A DNA stretch of 64,000 nucleotides from JBKEDS01 sp047975545. GTDB lineage: Bacteria; Bacteroidota; Bacteroidia; Flavobacteriales; Flavobacteriaceae. Below, in pieces: positions 14,683-24,500 of this stretch. The position numbers were made by a program, and so were the translations under genes. Location: contig JBKEDS010000006.1 of NCBI GenBank assembly GCA_047975545.1, forward strand, positions 1 through 64,000, in the 5' to 3' direction. Below the pieces are notes generated by a model that had not been told where the DNA came from, did no database searches, and saw only the letters and a program-made list of their open reading frames with translations. How positions within the stretch are numbered: position 1 is the stretch's first letter; every line of letters begins with the position of its first letter.

Positions 14683-17406
14683 TTAGCGGTTAACAATTAG
14701 TTTTTTAGTAATTGTTTTTTTGCTTTTATTGGTTATGTTAACCACATAAACACCCGATGAAAGGGTAGAGGTGGATAACTCAAACGGCGTTGTGCCGTTA
14801 AACGTGTGTTGTTCCGACAAAACTTTTTGTCCGTTTAGGTTAAATACTTCAACAGATACCTCATTATAATTATTATTGTTAAGGCTGATGTTTACATAAT
14901 CTTTCGCGGGATTAGGGTAAAGTTTTATTTCGGTTGTTTTGGTATTGGCTATTTCGGTCGTGCTTAACGAGCTTTCGCTAATATTGAAATCTAAAATACC
15001 GGAACCCCACGAGGCAAACCTTGCCGTTTTTGTCGATTCAATATAATCTACATCCATAGCATTAAAATACCCAGCGCCATTGGCAATAGAGTACCATGTT
15101 TTTGAGGCCACATCAAACACATAAGGCCCTACGTCGGTAGCAGCAAATATAAATTCGCCACCGGGCGTAGCCACCAAACCACTTGTTTGGGTGTCGGTTT
15201 CCGCAGGAAAAATACCGGTAACATTGGTCCAAGTAGCGCCTCCGTCTTCCGAAAGGATAGCACCTACGCCATTGGTACTTGGGCCGCAGAACAATATCCA
15301 GTTATCGTTGCCGGGCAAAACTATGCCGCTGCCAATGTCGCCGTTTAGGTAAGTGTTTGTTATCCCTGCAAATGGCGTAGAAGTACCCGTTGCGGAAAAC
15401 GTATCGCCTCGGTTGGTCGAGGTATAAACCAGCCCCTTGTTTAATACAAATAATTTGTCGCCATCTACCGTACCTTGTGCCATGGCGGCTATTTGGTTGG
15501 TGCCGTCCCCTAATGTAACCGAATGGTGGGTTAAGTTGGCACCATCCCATTCAGTTCTATCTAATGTTTTATTTAATAGCCATATACGTTCGCCCGGAGC
15601 ATGTTTGTCTATATGGTGTTGGGACCAGCCCATACGCGAATTTTCAGTATACTCAATGGTAGGATGGTTCGCATTGTTTGTTTGGCTATTAATTTGGCTA
15701 AGCCTTCTAAAATTACCATTGTTATCATAAAGATTTACGGGGGCAAAAACAATATTTCCTTGTCTTCGCCATTTCCAAACATGTTCGCCATCTGCACTAT
15801 CGTATGGGGGACCGTCTCCGCCTATGGATTGATAAAAGTCAAGCTGGCTGGCAGAAAGGTTACCTCCATTAGCTTCTGGAATAATATTTTGAGAACCCTG
15901 ATCTTGGGTTGAAAAAAAGATGTGTGCAGGGTTTCTGCTTCCCGTAAAAGCATATCCTCTATAAACCAAGGGGCAAATGGTGTTGAATACATTTAAGTTA
16001 ATATAATGTGCTTGGTCATAATCGTGTGTGTTGTTAAAAGGTGTGTTTTCTGCTGGGAAATCGGTCCATTCATTATATGATATAAATAAACCTCCATCGC
16101 TACTACGCACTGAAAAAACATCGCCGGAAGCGTTATAAAAAAATTGATTAGCTTGAAAATCCGGATGAAAGTTAAAGCGAATCCTGTCATAGTATGAAGT
16201 ATTAATATCGGTGTCCCCTCCTTGATAGCGCCCCCATCCCAGATGCTCAGTCTTTACGGTTTCTAATCCATCAAGGGATAGTACGGGCTCTGCATATCCA
16301 CCTATTACTATATCATGATTGTCGGGGTGAACACCAAAAACATGCCCCGCCCACATTGACGGTGTTACGTTTCCATAATAGCCGCCGGGAGGGAACTTTT
16401 CCGTCCAGGTTATACCTTCGTCCGTTGATGCCCAGTATTTGTCTTGGGCAGAAATATAAAGTTTTCCGGAATCGCCATTAACACTAAATCTAGTGTTGTT
16501 GTGGGTGGCGTAGGTGCCTTGAAGATTAAAAGCCGTTTTAGTTGCGTTTAATTTATAAAAATTACCGTTTCTAGCAACATAAACACTACCATATCCTGGT
16601 TGTGTGCTATACCGTGGTGAATATAATGCGGTTACCCCGGCAGGATCTATTTGTTCCACCATATTAAAGGTTGCTCCAAAATCCTTGGAAACCCAAACCC
16701 TATAGGAGTTCGCAATGTATATATAGTTATCCTGCCTGTTTATTGCAGACGTTGAAAAAACATGAGCCCCGTTAATATCATTAACAGCGGCTTGTGTCCA
16801 ATTAGCGCCATCGTCATCGGAATAATAAATAGTACTGTTTTCTACATGGGCAACCAACCTAACAGTACCGCCCCCCATGTTAATGGCAAATAAGTTGTTA
16901 TAGCGGTTTGGCCAATAGGCGGTTAAAAGTTCGAAGTCGTCGCCACCCGTACCTAAGGTTTTATTATAAACCGTACCTTTAAAAATGTACGATTTCGAGT
17001 TGTACTCCGTAGCATAGTGGTTCCAGGTTACACCATAAATAATGTCGGTGCCATCCAACATTTCGGCAAACTTAAAAGCGCCGGGCATATTGTTGGGACC
17101 GCGGTTTACCCAAGAGCCTTCCAAAGCGCCATTGGCATACGATGTTACGCTTGAGGCTTTTCCTGTTTTCGAAATTTTGGTTTTGCCTTTGCTTTGCTTG
17201 CTCATTTTGGCAAGGAAGGCTTGTTGCCGGGCAGCTTCCTCGGGTGTCCATTCGGCAAATTTGTCCGGATTGTCTTCGTCTTCCTCGTGTTCGGTTTCTT
17301 GAACAGTTGGTTGGTTGGGTGCTGTGTTGTTATTGGTTTTGTCCTTACAGGATTGAAGCATAAAACCGGTAAAACACACCAATGCTAATAGGTAAAGTTT
17401 TTTCAT
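14683..17406 (-). CDS. secreted Asp-box/BNR beta-propeller protein with T9SS sorting domain
   Basis: A 907-residue surface or secreted protein. The N-terminus (MKKLYLLALVC...MLQSC) carries a lipobox with Cys20, followed by an acidic low-complexity linker. The body has repeated Asp-box/BNR motifs of sialidase- and sortilin-like propellers: SDDDGANWT, SKDFGATF, STDEGITWT, SSDGGLF, STNRGDTF, SEDGGATWT. The last 80 or so residues are a type A T9SS sorting tail (LYPNPAKDYVNI... GVYVVNI... KKLIVNR). Propellers of this kind bind or cleave glycans, but no catalytic set can be assigned. Having both a lipobox and a T9SS tail is uncommon. It is monocistronic and bounded by two strong terminators. Confidence 0.88.
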   Translation of the reverse strand: MKKLYLLALVCFTGFMLQSCKDKTNNNTAPNQPTVQETEHEEDEDNPDKFAEWTPEEAARQQAFLAKMSKQSKGKTKISKTGKASSVTSYANGALEGSWVNRGPNNMPGAFKFAEMLDGTDIIYGVTWNHYATEYNSKSYIFKGTVYNKTLGTGGDDFELLTAYWPNRYNNLFAINMGGGTVRLVAHVENSTIYYSDDDGANWTQAAVNDINGAHVFSTSAINRQDNYIYIANSYRVWVSKDFGATFNMVEQIDPAGVTALYSPRYSTQPGYGSVYVARNGNFYKLNATKTAFNLQGTYATHNNTRFSVNGDSGKLYISAQDKYWASTDEGITWTEKFPPGGYYGNVTPSMWAGHVFGVHPDNHDIVIGGYAEPVLSLDGLETVKTEHLGWGRYQGGDTDINTSYYDRIRFNFHPDFQANQFFYNASGDVFSVRSSDGGLFISYNEWTDFPAENTPFNNTHDYDQAHYINLNVFNTICPLVYRGYAFTGSRNPAHIFFSTQDQGSQNIIPEANGGNLSASQLDFYQSIGGDGPPYDSADGEHVWKWRRQGNIVFAPVNLYDNNGNFRRLSQINSQTNNANHPTIEYTENSRMGWSQHHIDKHAPGERIWLLNKTLDRTEWDGANLTHHSVTLGDGTNQIAAMAQGTVDGDKLFVLNKGLVYTSTNRGDTFSATGTSTPFAGITNTYLNGDIGSGIVLPGNDNWILFCGPSTNGVGAILSEDGGATWTNVTGIFPAETDTQTSGLVATPGGEFIFAATDVGPYVFDVASKTWYSIANGAGYFNAMDVDYIESTKTARFASWGSGILDFNISESSLSTTEIANTKTTEIKLYPNPAKDYVNISLNNNNYNEVSVEVFNLNGQKVLSEQHTFNGTTPFELSTSTLSSGVYVVNITNKSKKTITKKLIVNR

Positions 17407-17590
17407 GAGTTTTAGTTTTGGGTTTATTCAAAATTATGAATAAACATATAAGTTATAAAGCAAAACTATAAAAAAAGATAAAGGGTAACTTGCTGTTTGT
17501 CGATTTGACAAAAAAACCTGCCGTAGTTGGTAATAATGCCTACTATTTTAGGTGTTTTCTTGTTTAGTAGATAAAGCTGTTGATAAAAAA

Positions 17591-17624
17591 AAGAAGCTGA
17601 ATTTACTTGTAAATTCAGCTTCTT
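17591..17624. terminator. terminator after purL
   Basis: AAGAAGCTGAATTTA (17591-17605) pairs exactly with its complement at 17610-17624 around a 4-base loop, with A-rich and T-rich flanks. It is 21 bases past the end of purL on the minus strand. Confidence 0.85.
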
Positions 17625-17645
17625 TTAACTTATTGGTTATGCACC

Positions 17646-20600
17646 TTAAAGTGCCTCAATCCATTTCCTCGCATTAACAAAAGCCGTTAACCACGGCGAC
17701 ACCTCGTCTGTTCTGTCTTGCGGGTAGTGCGCCCAGTTCCAAGGAAAGGTCGAGCGTTCAATATGTGGCATGGTTACCAAGTGGCGTCCTGTTTTGTCGC
17801 ACACCATGGCCGTGTTAAAATCGGAACCGTTGGGGTTGTGCGGATATTCGGCATAACCGTATTTTGCTACAATATTGTATTGGTCTTCGGTGTACGGCAA
17901 ATTAAATTTCCCTTCGCCATGCGAAATCCAAACACCAAGCGTGCTACCTTCTAAATTAGACAACATAACCGAATTGTTTTTCTGTATTTTTACCGAAGTG
18001 AACGAACTTTCGTGCTTATACGAATCGTTATGCAGCATTTTGCCATGAACCTCGTGCTCGGGGTTTATAAGCTCCAGTTCCATAAACAATTGGCAGCCGT
18101 TGCAAATGCCAACCGAAAGTGTATCTTCCCGCTTAAAGAAATCCCGGATAACCTTATTGGCCTTTTCGTTATATTTTATAGCGCCAGCCCAGCCTTTTGC
18201 CGAACCAAGCACATCACTATTGGAAAAACCGCCAACAGCCCCAAGAAACTGAATATCCTCCAAGGTTTCGCGCCCCGAAATTAAATCGGTCATGTGTACA
18301 TCCTTTACGTCAAATCCGGCCAAATACATGGCGTTTGCCATTTCGCGTTCGGAGTTGCTTCCCTTTTCTCGAAGAATAGCTGCTTTTGGTCTTTTGTCAG
18401 AATTGTCACTTCGAGCGGAGTCGAGAAGTCCCGTAAAATGCTCAGGAAAGATAAATTGTAATGGTTGGTTTTTATAATTTTGATAACGCACTTTTGCCAA
18501 TCCGTTTGCAGTTTGTTTTTGGTCTAACAGGAATGAGGTTTTGTACCATACATCACGCAAACGGGAAACGGACATGGTAAGTACTTCTGCACCGTTAATA
18601 ATACTCAAAACATCGCTTTTGGTTGTTTTTCCTATGTTGAAGAATTCAATGTTGGCTTCATTTAAAATCGTTTCGATTGAAGCGTCTTTTGCCTGAATAA
18701 CGATTCCTGCATTTTCAGAAAATAATAATTTAACCGAATCTTTTTCAGCTAAAGCAGAAAAATCCAACTCGGCCCCTAAATCGGTATCGGCAAAGCACAT
18801 TTCCAGCAAGGTTGTAATTAATCCGCCAGAGGCCACATCGTGTCCCGCAACAATTTTTCCGTCCTTAATTAATTGCTGAATGGTGTTGAATACCGTTTTT
18901 ACATATACGGCACTTTTAACCGTAGGCGTGTCGCTTCCCAGTTTGTTTAAAATTTGCGCAAACGAACTGCCGCCAAGTTTAAAACTGTCTTGCGAAAGGT
19001 TGATGTAATATATATTACCGCCATTTTTTTGAAACACGGGCTCGACCACCTTGGTAATATTGTTACAATGGGCTGCCGCCGAAATAATTACCGTTCCGGG
19101 GGCAATAACATCGCCGTCGGGGTATTTTTGTTTCATCGATAGCGAATCTTTTCCGGTGGGTACGTTAATGCCCAAATCGATAGCGAATTGCGAAACGGCT
19201 TCAACGGCTTCGTACAACCGTGCATCCTCGCCCTCATTTTTGCAAGGCCACATCCAGTTTGCCGAAAGCGTAACCGATTTTAGCCCATTGTTTAAAGGCG
19301 CCCAAATAATGTTGGTCAGGGCTTCGGTAATCGAGTTTCGGCTGCCCGCTACGGGATTTATAAGTCCAGAAATGGGCGAATGCCCGATAGACGTAGCAAT
19401 GCCTTCTTTTCCCTTATAGTCCAAGGCCATAACGCCCACGTTGTTTAGTGGTATTTGTAATGGGCCGACACATTGTTGCTTGGCTACTTTTCCGCCCACG
19501 CAACGATCTACTTTGTTAGTTAGCCAATCTTTACAGGCAACGGCTTCTAATTGCAATACTTGGTCCAGGTAATCGTAAAAGTTGTCGGCATTGTAGCTTA
19601 CATCGCTATAATTTCGTTTTATGGTATTGTCGCGCATAAAAGTTTTCGGCGAACTACCAAACATGTCGGCCATGGCCAAATCCATGGGCTTGCGTCCGTT
19701 TGTTTTCGATTGAAAGGTAAAGCGGTCGTTGCCCGTAACATCGCCAACCGTGTACATGGGCGAACGTTCGCGGTCGGCTATTTTTTGAAGGGTGTCAATA
19801 TGGTTTTTGGCAATAACCAAGCCCATGCGTTCTTGCGATTCGTTGCCAATAATTTCTTTGTCGGATAGGGTAGGGTCGCCAACGGGAAGGGCATCTAAAT
19901 CTATTTTCCCACCTGTATCCTCAACCAATTCGCTTAAACAATTTAGGTGTCCGCCCGCACCATGGTCGTGAATGGAAACGATAAAATTTTCATCGCTCTC
20001 AACCATGCCGCGTACCGCATTGGCAGCGCGTTTTTGCATTTCGGGGTTGGAGCGTTGTACGGCGTTTAGTTCTATGCCCGAAGCAAGCTCGCCCGTGTCG
20101 GCACTCGATACGGCCGCACCGCCCATACCAATTCGGTAGTTTTCGCCACCCAAGATAACAACTTTATCGCCTGTTTTGGGTTTGTCCTTTAGGGCTTGTT
20201 CTTTTTTGCCGTAGCCAATACCGCCTGCCAGCATAATAACCTTGTCGAAACCAAGCCGAACTTGACTCTCGTCATTACGAGGCGTTTGCGGCGAAGTAAT
20301 CTCTATGTTATTTTGGGATTGCTTCACTTCGTTCGCAATGACGTCGTTATCTTCTTTATGTTCAAAAGTCAATACCGAACCCGAGATAAGCGGCTGCCCA
20401 AATTTGTTTCCAAAATCGGAAGCACCGTTACTGGCCTTTATTAAAATATCCATTGGGGTTTGGTACAGCCATTTGCGCTCGGGAAAGGCTTTTTCCCAAG
20501 GCCTGCCCTGAGTGGGGTCGAGCGGGTTGTCCTCCAGACGGGAGTACGAGGTCATGTAAACGGCTGTTCCCGCCAAGGGCAACGAGCCTTTTCCTCCTGC

Positions 20601-21419
20601 CAAACGGTCGCGTATTTCGCCACCGGAGCCTGTTGCCGCACCGTTAAAAGGCTCGACCGTAGTGGGGAAATTATGGGTTTCGGCTTTTAACGAAATTACC
20701 GAATTAAAATCCTTGGTTTGGTAATATTCGGGAACATCGGCACGTTTTGGTGCAAATTGCTCCACAATAGGCCCTTCAATAAAGGCTACGTTATCCTTAT
20801 AAGCCGAAACAATGGTGTTGGGGTTGGTTTCGGATGTTTTTTTTATGAGTTTGAAAAGTGAAGATTGTTTTTCTTCGCCATCGATAATAAAAGTGCCGTT
20901 GAATATTTTATGGCGACAGTGCTCGCTGTTTACTTGCGAAAATCCAAACACTTCGGAATCGGTTAACGGTCGGCCTATTTTTTTTGAAACGCCCTCCAAA
21001 TATTCAATTTCCTCGTCGCTAAGCGATAGGCCTTCTTTTTGGTTGTAGGCCGCAATATCTTCAATATTTAAAATGGGTTCGGGGGTAATGTTTATGGTAA
21101 ACGATTCTTGGTTCAGCCCGTTGAATTTTTCGGAAATCATGGGGTCGAAATCCTTAAAGTTTTCAGAAACCGCTTTAAACTCTTCAATCCTAACAATACC
21201 ATTAATGCCCATGTTTTGGGTAATTTCAACGGCATTGGTACTCCATGGCGTAATCATGGCTGCTCGGGGGCCAACAAAAAAAGCATCCAGCGATGCTTGC
21301 TCTATTTTGGGCTGGTTGCCAAATAACCAAGTTAGTTTTTTAGTGGTTTCGGGGCTAAATTCTTTTGTTGCTTGAACAGCATATATGGTGCTGTTTTGGT
21401 TTCCAAAGAAGTGAATCAT
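17646..21419 (-). CDS. purL: phosphoribosylformylglycinamidine synthase, large single-chain type
   Basis: ATP- and glutamine-dependent FGAR to FGAM step of purine synthesis, single-chain form (PurLQ-like, 1257 residues). It contains the FGAM synthase core (GFSQVNSEHCRHKIFNG, AETHNFPT) and a C-terminal glutamine amidotransferase part (ILREKGSNSEREMANAMY, VGICNGCQLFMEL with the nucleophile Cys, PHIERS). Three stretches look like in-frame insertions derived from dispersed repeats: residues about 298-305, 359-384 and 997-1006. Removing them gives roughly 1215 residues, near the usual size for flavobacterial PurL as I recall it. The frame is intact, so the enzyme is probably functional. Confidence 0.95.
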   Translation of the reverse strand: MIHFFGNQNSTIYAVQATKEFSPETTKKLTWLFGNQPKIEQASLDAFFVGPRAAMITPWSTNAVEITQNMGINGIVRIEEFKAVSENFKDFDPMISEKFNGLNQESFTINITPEPILNIEDIAAYNQKEGLSLSDEEIEYLEGVSKKIGRPLTDSEVFGFSQVNSEHCRHKIFNGTFIIDGEEKQSSLFKLIKKTSETNPNTIVSAYKDNVAFIEGPIVEQFAPKRADVPEYYQTKDFNSVISLKAETHNFPTTVEPFNGAATGSGGEIRDRLAGGKGSLPLAGTAVYMTSYSRLEDNPLDPTQGRPWEKAFPERKWLYQTPMDILIKASNGASDFGNKFGQPLISGSVLTFEHKEDNDVIANEVKQSQNNIEITSPQTPRNDESQVRLGFDKVIMLAGGIGYGKKEQALKDKPKTGDKVVILGGENYRIGMGGAAVSSADTGELASGIELNAVQRSNPEMQKRAANAVRGMVESDENFIVSIHDHGAGGHLNCLSELVEDTGGKIDLDALPVGDPTLSDKEIIGNESQERMGLVIAKNHIDTLQKIADRERSPMYTVGDVTGNDRFTFQSKTNGRKPMDLAMADMFGSSPKTFMRDNTIKRNYSDVSYNADNFYDYLDQVLQLEAVACKDWLTNKVDRCVGGKVAKQQCVGPLQIPLNNVGVMALDYKGKEGIATSIGHSPISGLINPVAGSRNSITEALTNIIWAPLNNGLKSVTLSANWMWPCKNEGEDARLYEAVEAVSQFAIDLGINVPTGKDSLSMKQKYPDGDVIAPGTVIISAAAHCNNITKVVEPVFQKNGGNIYYINLSQDSFKLGGSSFAQILNKLGSDTPTVKSAVYVKTVFNTIQQLIKDGKIVAGHDVASGGLITTLLEMCFADTDLGAELDFSALAEKDSVKLLFSENAGIVIQAKDASIETILNEANIEFFNIGKTTKSDVLSIINGAEVLTMSVSRLRDVWYKTSFLLDQKQTANGLAKVRYQNYKNQPLQFIFPEHFTGLLDSARSDNSDKRPKAAILREKGSNSEREMANAMYLAGFDVKDVHMTDLISGRETLEDIQFLGAVGGFSNSDVLGSAKGWAGAIKYNEKANKVIRDFFKREDTLSVGICNGCQLFMELELINPEHEVHGKMLHNDSYKHESSFTSVKIQKNNSVMLSNLEGSTLGVWISHGEGKFNLPYTEDQYNIVAKYGYAEYPHNPNGSDFNTAMVCDKTGRHLVTMPHIERSTFPWNWAHYPQDRTDEVSPWLTAFVNARKWIEAL
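18405..18430. repeat. repeat-derived insertion in purL, third position
   Basis: The plus strand here contains CACTTCGAGCGGAGTCGAGA followed by AGTC, an imperfect palindrome of a type common as intergenic repeats in flavobacteria. It is translated in frame as part of PurL residues 997-1006 (LLDSARSDNS), in the linker just before the glutaminase part. Confidence 0.5.
20270..20343. repeat. 74-bp palindromic element inserted in frame in purL
   Basis: Left end CGTCATTACGAGG and right end TTCGCAATGACG are inverted copies, and the inner arms (GAAGTAATC against GATTGCTTC) also pair. On the coding strand it reads D-V-I-A-N-E-V-K-Q-S-Q...P-R-N-D at PurL residues 359-384. The sequence family matches the intergenic copies at 3219-3267 and 36083-36122. 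Confidence 0.75.
20506..20526. repeat. repeat-derived insertion in purL, first position
   Basis: CCCTGAGTGGGGTCGAGCGG (20507-20526, preceded by C-C) resembles the CCCTGAGCTTGCCGAAGGG repeats of the thrA-thrB gap. It adds about 8 residues (N-P-L-D-P-T-Q-G) within the otherwise conserved RLE(D/E)...RPWEKAFPERKW segment of PurL. Confidence 0.5.
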
Positions 21420-21472
21420 TATAAACGGATTATAGGTTTGGTTTTAAAAATGCAAAAGTACATTTTTATTTT

Positions 21473-21486
21473 AGAACTCATCTTGG
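21473..21486. repeat. solo end of the 6297-6459 element
   Basis: AGAACTCATCTTGG matches 13 of the first 14 bases of the MITE-like element. It lies in the 117-base gap between purL and icmF. The similarity does not extend further. Confidence 0.35.
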
Positions 21487-21536
21487 CGGTTTCCTAATTT
21501 TTATTTGAATTGGTTATTGCTTGTACACGTTGTTTA

Positions 21537-24500
21537 TTACATATTCCGCCTGTACTGCCCGCCAACCTCAAACAAAGCATTTGTAATTTGCCCCAACGAA
21601 CAAACTTTGCAAACTTCCATTAAAACGGCAAATATATTTTCGTTATTTACGGCGCTTTCCTGTAAGCGTTTTAATAGTTTGTCGGTATTTTGGCGTTTAT
21701 GAAGGTTTGTTAAGGTTTGTATTTGCAATTGTTTTTCGTTTTCGGTAGCCCTAACAACTTCGGCGGGGATTATTGTTGGCGAGCCCTTGCTGCTTAAAAA
21801 GGTATTAACCCCAACAACTGGAAAATTGCCATTATGCTTTAAGGTTTCGTAATACAGGCTTTCTTCCTGTATTTTGCCACGTTGGTACATGGTTTCCATG
21901 GCGCCGAGAACACCGCCCCGCTCGGTTATCCTATCAAATTCCTGCAAAACGGCTTCCTCGACCAAATCGGTTAATTCTTCAATAATAAAAGCGCCTTGAA
22001 TGGGGTTTTCGTTTTTGGCCACGCCCAGTTCCTTGTTAATAATAAGTTGAATGGCCATGGCCCGGCGTACCGATTCCTCGGTGGGCGTGGTAATGGCCTC
22101 GTCGTAAGCATTGGTATGTAGCGAGTTGCAATTGTCGTAAATAGCATATAGCGCTTGTAGGGTGGTGCGAATATCGTTAAAATCGATTTCTTGGGCGTGC
22201 AGGCTCCTTCCCGAAGTTTGAATATGGTACTTTAGCATTTGCGCCCGGGTATTTGCGCCATACTTGTATTTTAGCGCCTTTGCCCAAATTTTGCGAGCCA
22301 CGCGGCCTATTACGGCGTATTCGGGGTCTAATCCGTTGGAAAAAAAGAAGGATAGATTAGGTCCAAACTGGTTAATGTCCATACCGCGGGACAAATAATA
22401 TTCTACATACGTAAACCCATTTGCCAACGTAAAGGCCAATTGTGAAATAGGATTGGCGCCGGCCTCGGCAATATGGTAGCCGGAAATGGAAACCGAATAA
22501 AAATTGCGCACGTTGTTTTTTATGAAATACTCCTGTACGTCGCCCATAAGGCGCAGGGCGAATTCGGTTGAAAAAATACAGGTGTTTTGGGCTTGGTCCT
22601 CCTTTAAAATATCGGCTTGTACCGTACCCCGTACTTGCGATAGGGTTGCTATTTTTATTTGGTTGTAAACTTCGCCGGGCAATACCTCGTTACCCGTAAC
22701 GCCCAACAGCATTAAGCCCAGTCCGTTATTGCCTTCGGGAAGCAGCCCATTGTATTTGGGGCGTTCTATACCTTTGGCGTTATAAATTTGGTTTATTTTG
22801 GCTTCAACTTCGGCTTCGAGTTTGTGCGCCTTTATATAGAGTTCGCATTGTTGGTCTATGGCGGCATTCATAAAATAGCCCAACAGCATAGGGGCGGGAC
22901 CGTTAATGGTCATGCTTACCGAGGTTAGGTCGTGCGCCAAGTTAAAGCCCGAGTACAATTTTTTGGCATCGTCGAGGCAACAAACGCTAACGCCCGAATT
23001 TCCTATCTTACCATAAATATCGGGGCGTAAATTGGGGTCGTTACCGTATAGTGTAACGCTATCGAAAGCGGTAGACAACCGTTTAGCGGGCGTGCCTTGG
23101 CTTACATAGTGAAACCGCTTGTTGGTGCGTTCGGGGCAGCCCTCGCCCGCAAACATACGTGCGGGGTCTTCGCCGGTGCGCTTAAAAGGGTAAAGTCCTG
23201 CTGTATACGGGAACTCGCCCGGCACGTTTTCCTGTAAGCTCCACCGTAAAATATCGCCCCACGCTTGGTATTTTGGCAGCGCTACTTTGGGTATTTGTAA
23301 ATGCGAAAGCGTTTTGGTATGCGTTTCTATTTTTATGTCTTTATCCCGAACTTTAAAGGTATAAATCGGGTTTTTGTATTTATCTGTTTTTACGTTCCAT
23401 TGGGTAATAAGCGCCCAATTGTGCGGGTTTAAGTCTTGCTTCACCCTATCAAATTCGCCGATTAATAATTTTATGAAAGTTGAGTTTGCTTCACCTTCAA
23501 TAAAATTTTCAATACCTATTCCCGATTTATCCAACGCGGGAACTTTACCAGTAACAGATGTTATGGTTTTAAAAATACCGTATAGTTTTTGGGCAATTTC
23601 AACTTGTTGGTCAGCCGTTTTATCGTAATTTCTGTTGGTTTCGGCTATTTCGGACAAATAGCGGGTGCGGCTTGGCGGAATGACGAATGTTTTTTCGCCT
23701 TCGTTTGGATTTATTGAAAAATTGGATTTAAAATAGGTATACCCTTTTTTAACCAACCCATTTATAACCGCTTTATAAAGGGCGTTCATGCCAGAATCGT
23801 TAAATTGGGAGGCTATGGTGCCGAACACGGGTAGGGCTTCATCTTTGGCTTCCCATAAATTATGGTTGCGCTTGTATTGTTTTTTTACATCGCGAAGGGC
23901 GTCCAAAGCGCCCCGCTTGTCGAATTTATTAATAGCCACCAAATCGGCAAAATCCAACATATCGATTTTTTCCAATTGGGTAGCAGCGCCAAATTCGGGC
24001 GTCATAACGTACATGGCCAAGTTGCTGTGTTCCAAAATTTCGGTATCGCTTTGCCCGATTCCGGAGGTTTCCAGGATAATTAAATCGTAATGCGCCGCTT
24101 CCAGTACTTCAATAGCATTGCTTACGTGTTTGGACAGCGCCAGGTTGGATTGCCGCGTGGCCAAGCTGCGCATATAAACCCGTGGTGTGTTTATGGCGTT
24201 CATACGGATGCGGTCGCCCAGTAGTGCGCCCCCCGTTTTGCGCTTGGATGGGTCCACCGAAATGATACCAATGGTTTTATTGGGAAAGTCTATTAAAAAT
24301 CGGCGTACCAGTTCGTCCACCAAGCTGGATTTTCCGGCACCCCCGGTTCCTGTTATGCCCAAAGTGGGAATTTCCCCTTCTAACTTCCCAGAAGGGGAGG
24401 GGTGCTTACTTGGGCAGGAAAATGTGCTTTTAAAAAGGTCATGCTTGTTTTCGGCTAAGGATATTAACCTTGCTATGGTTGTAATATCCTTGTTTTTAAG

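Noticed and set aside
19551..21375. Several long frames antisense to purL
   Set aside because: They are shadows of a highly conserved gene with biased codon use; none shows a motif or a plausible start context.
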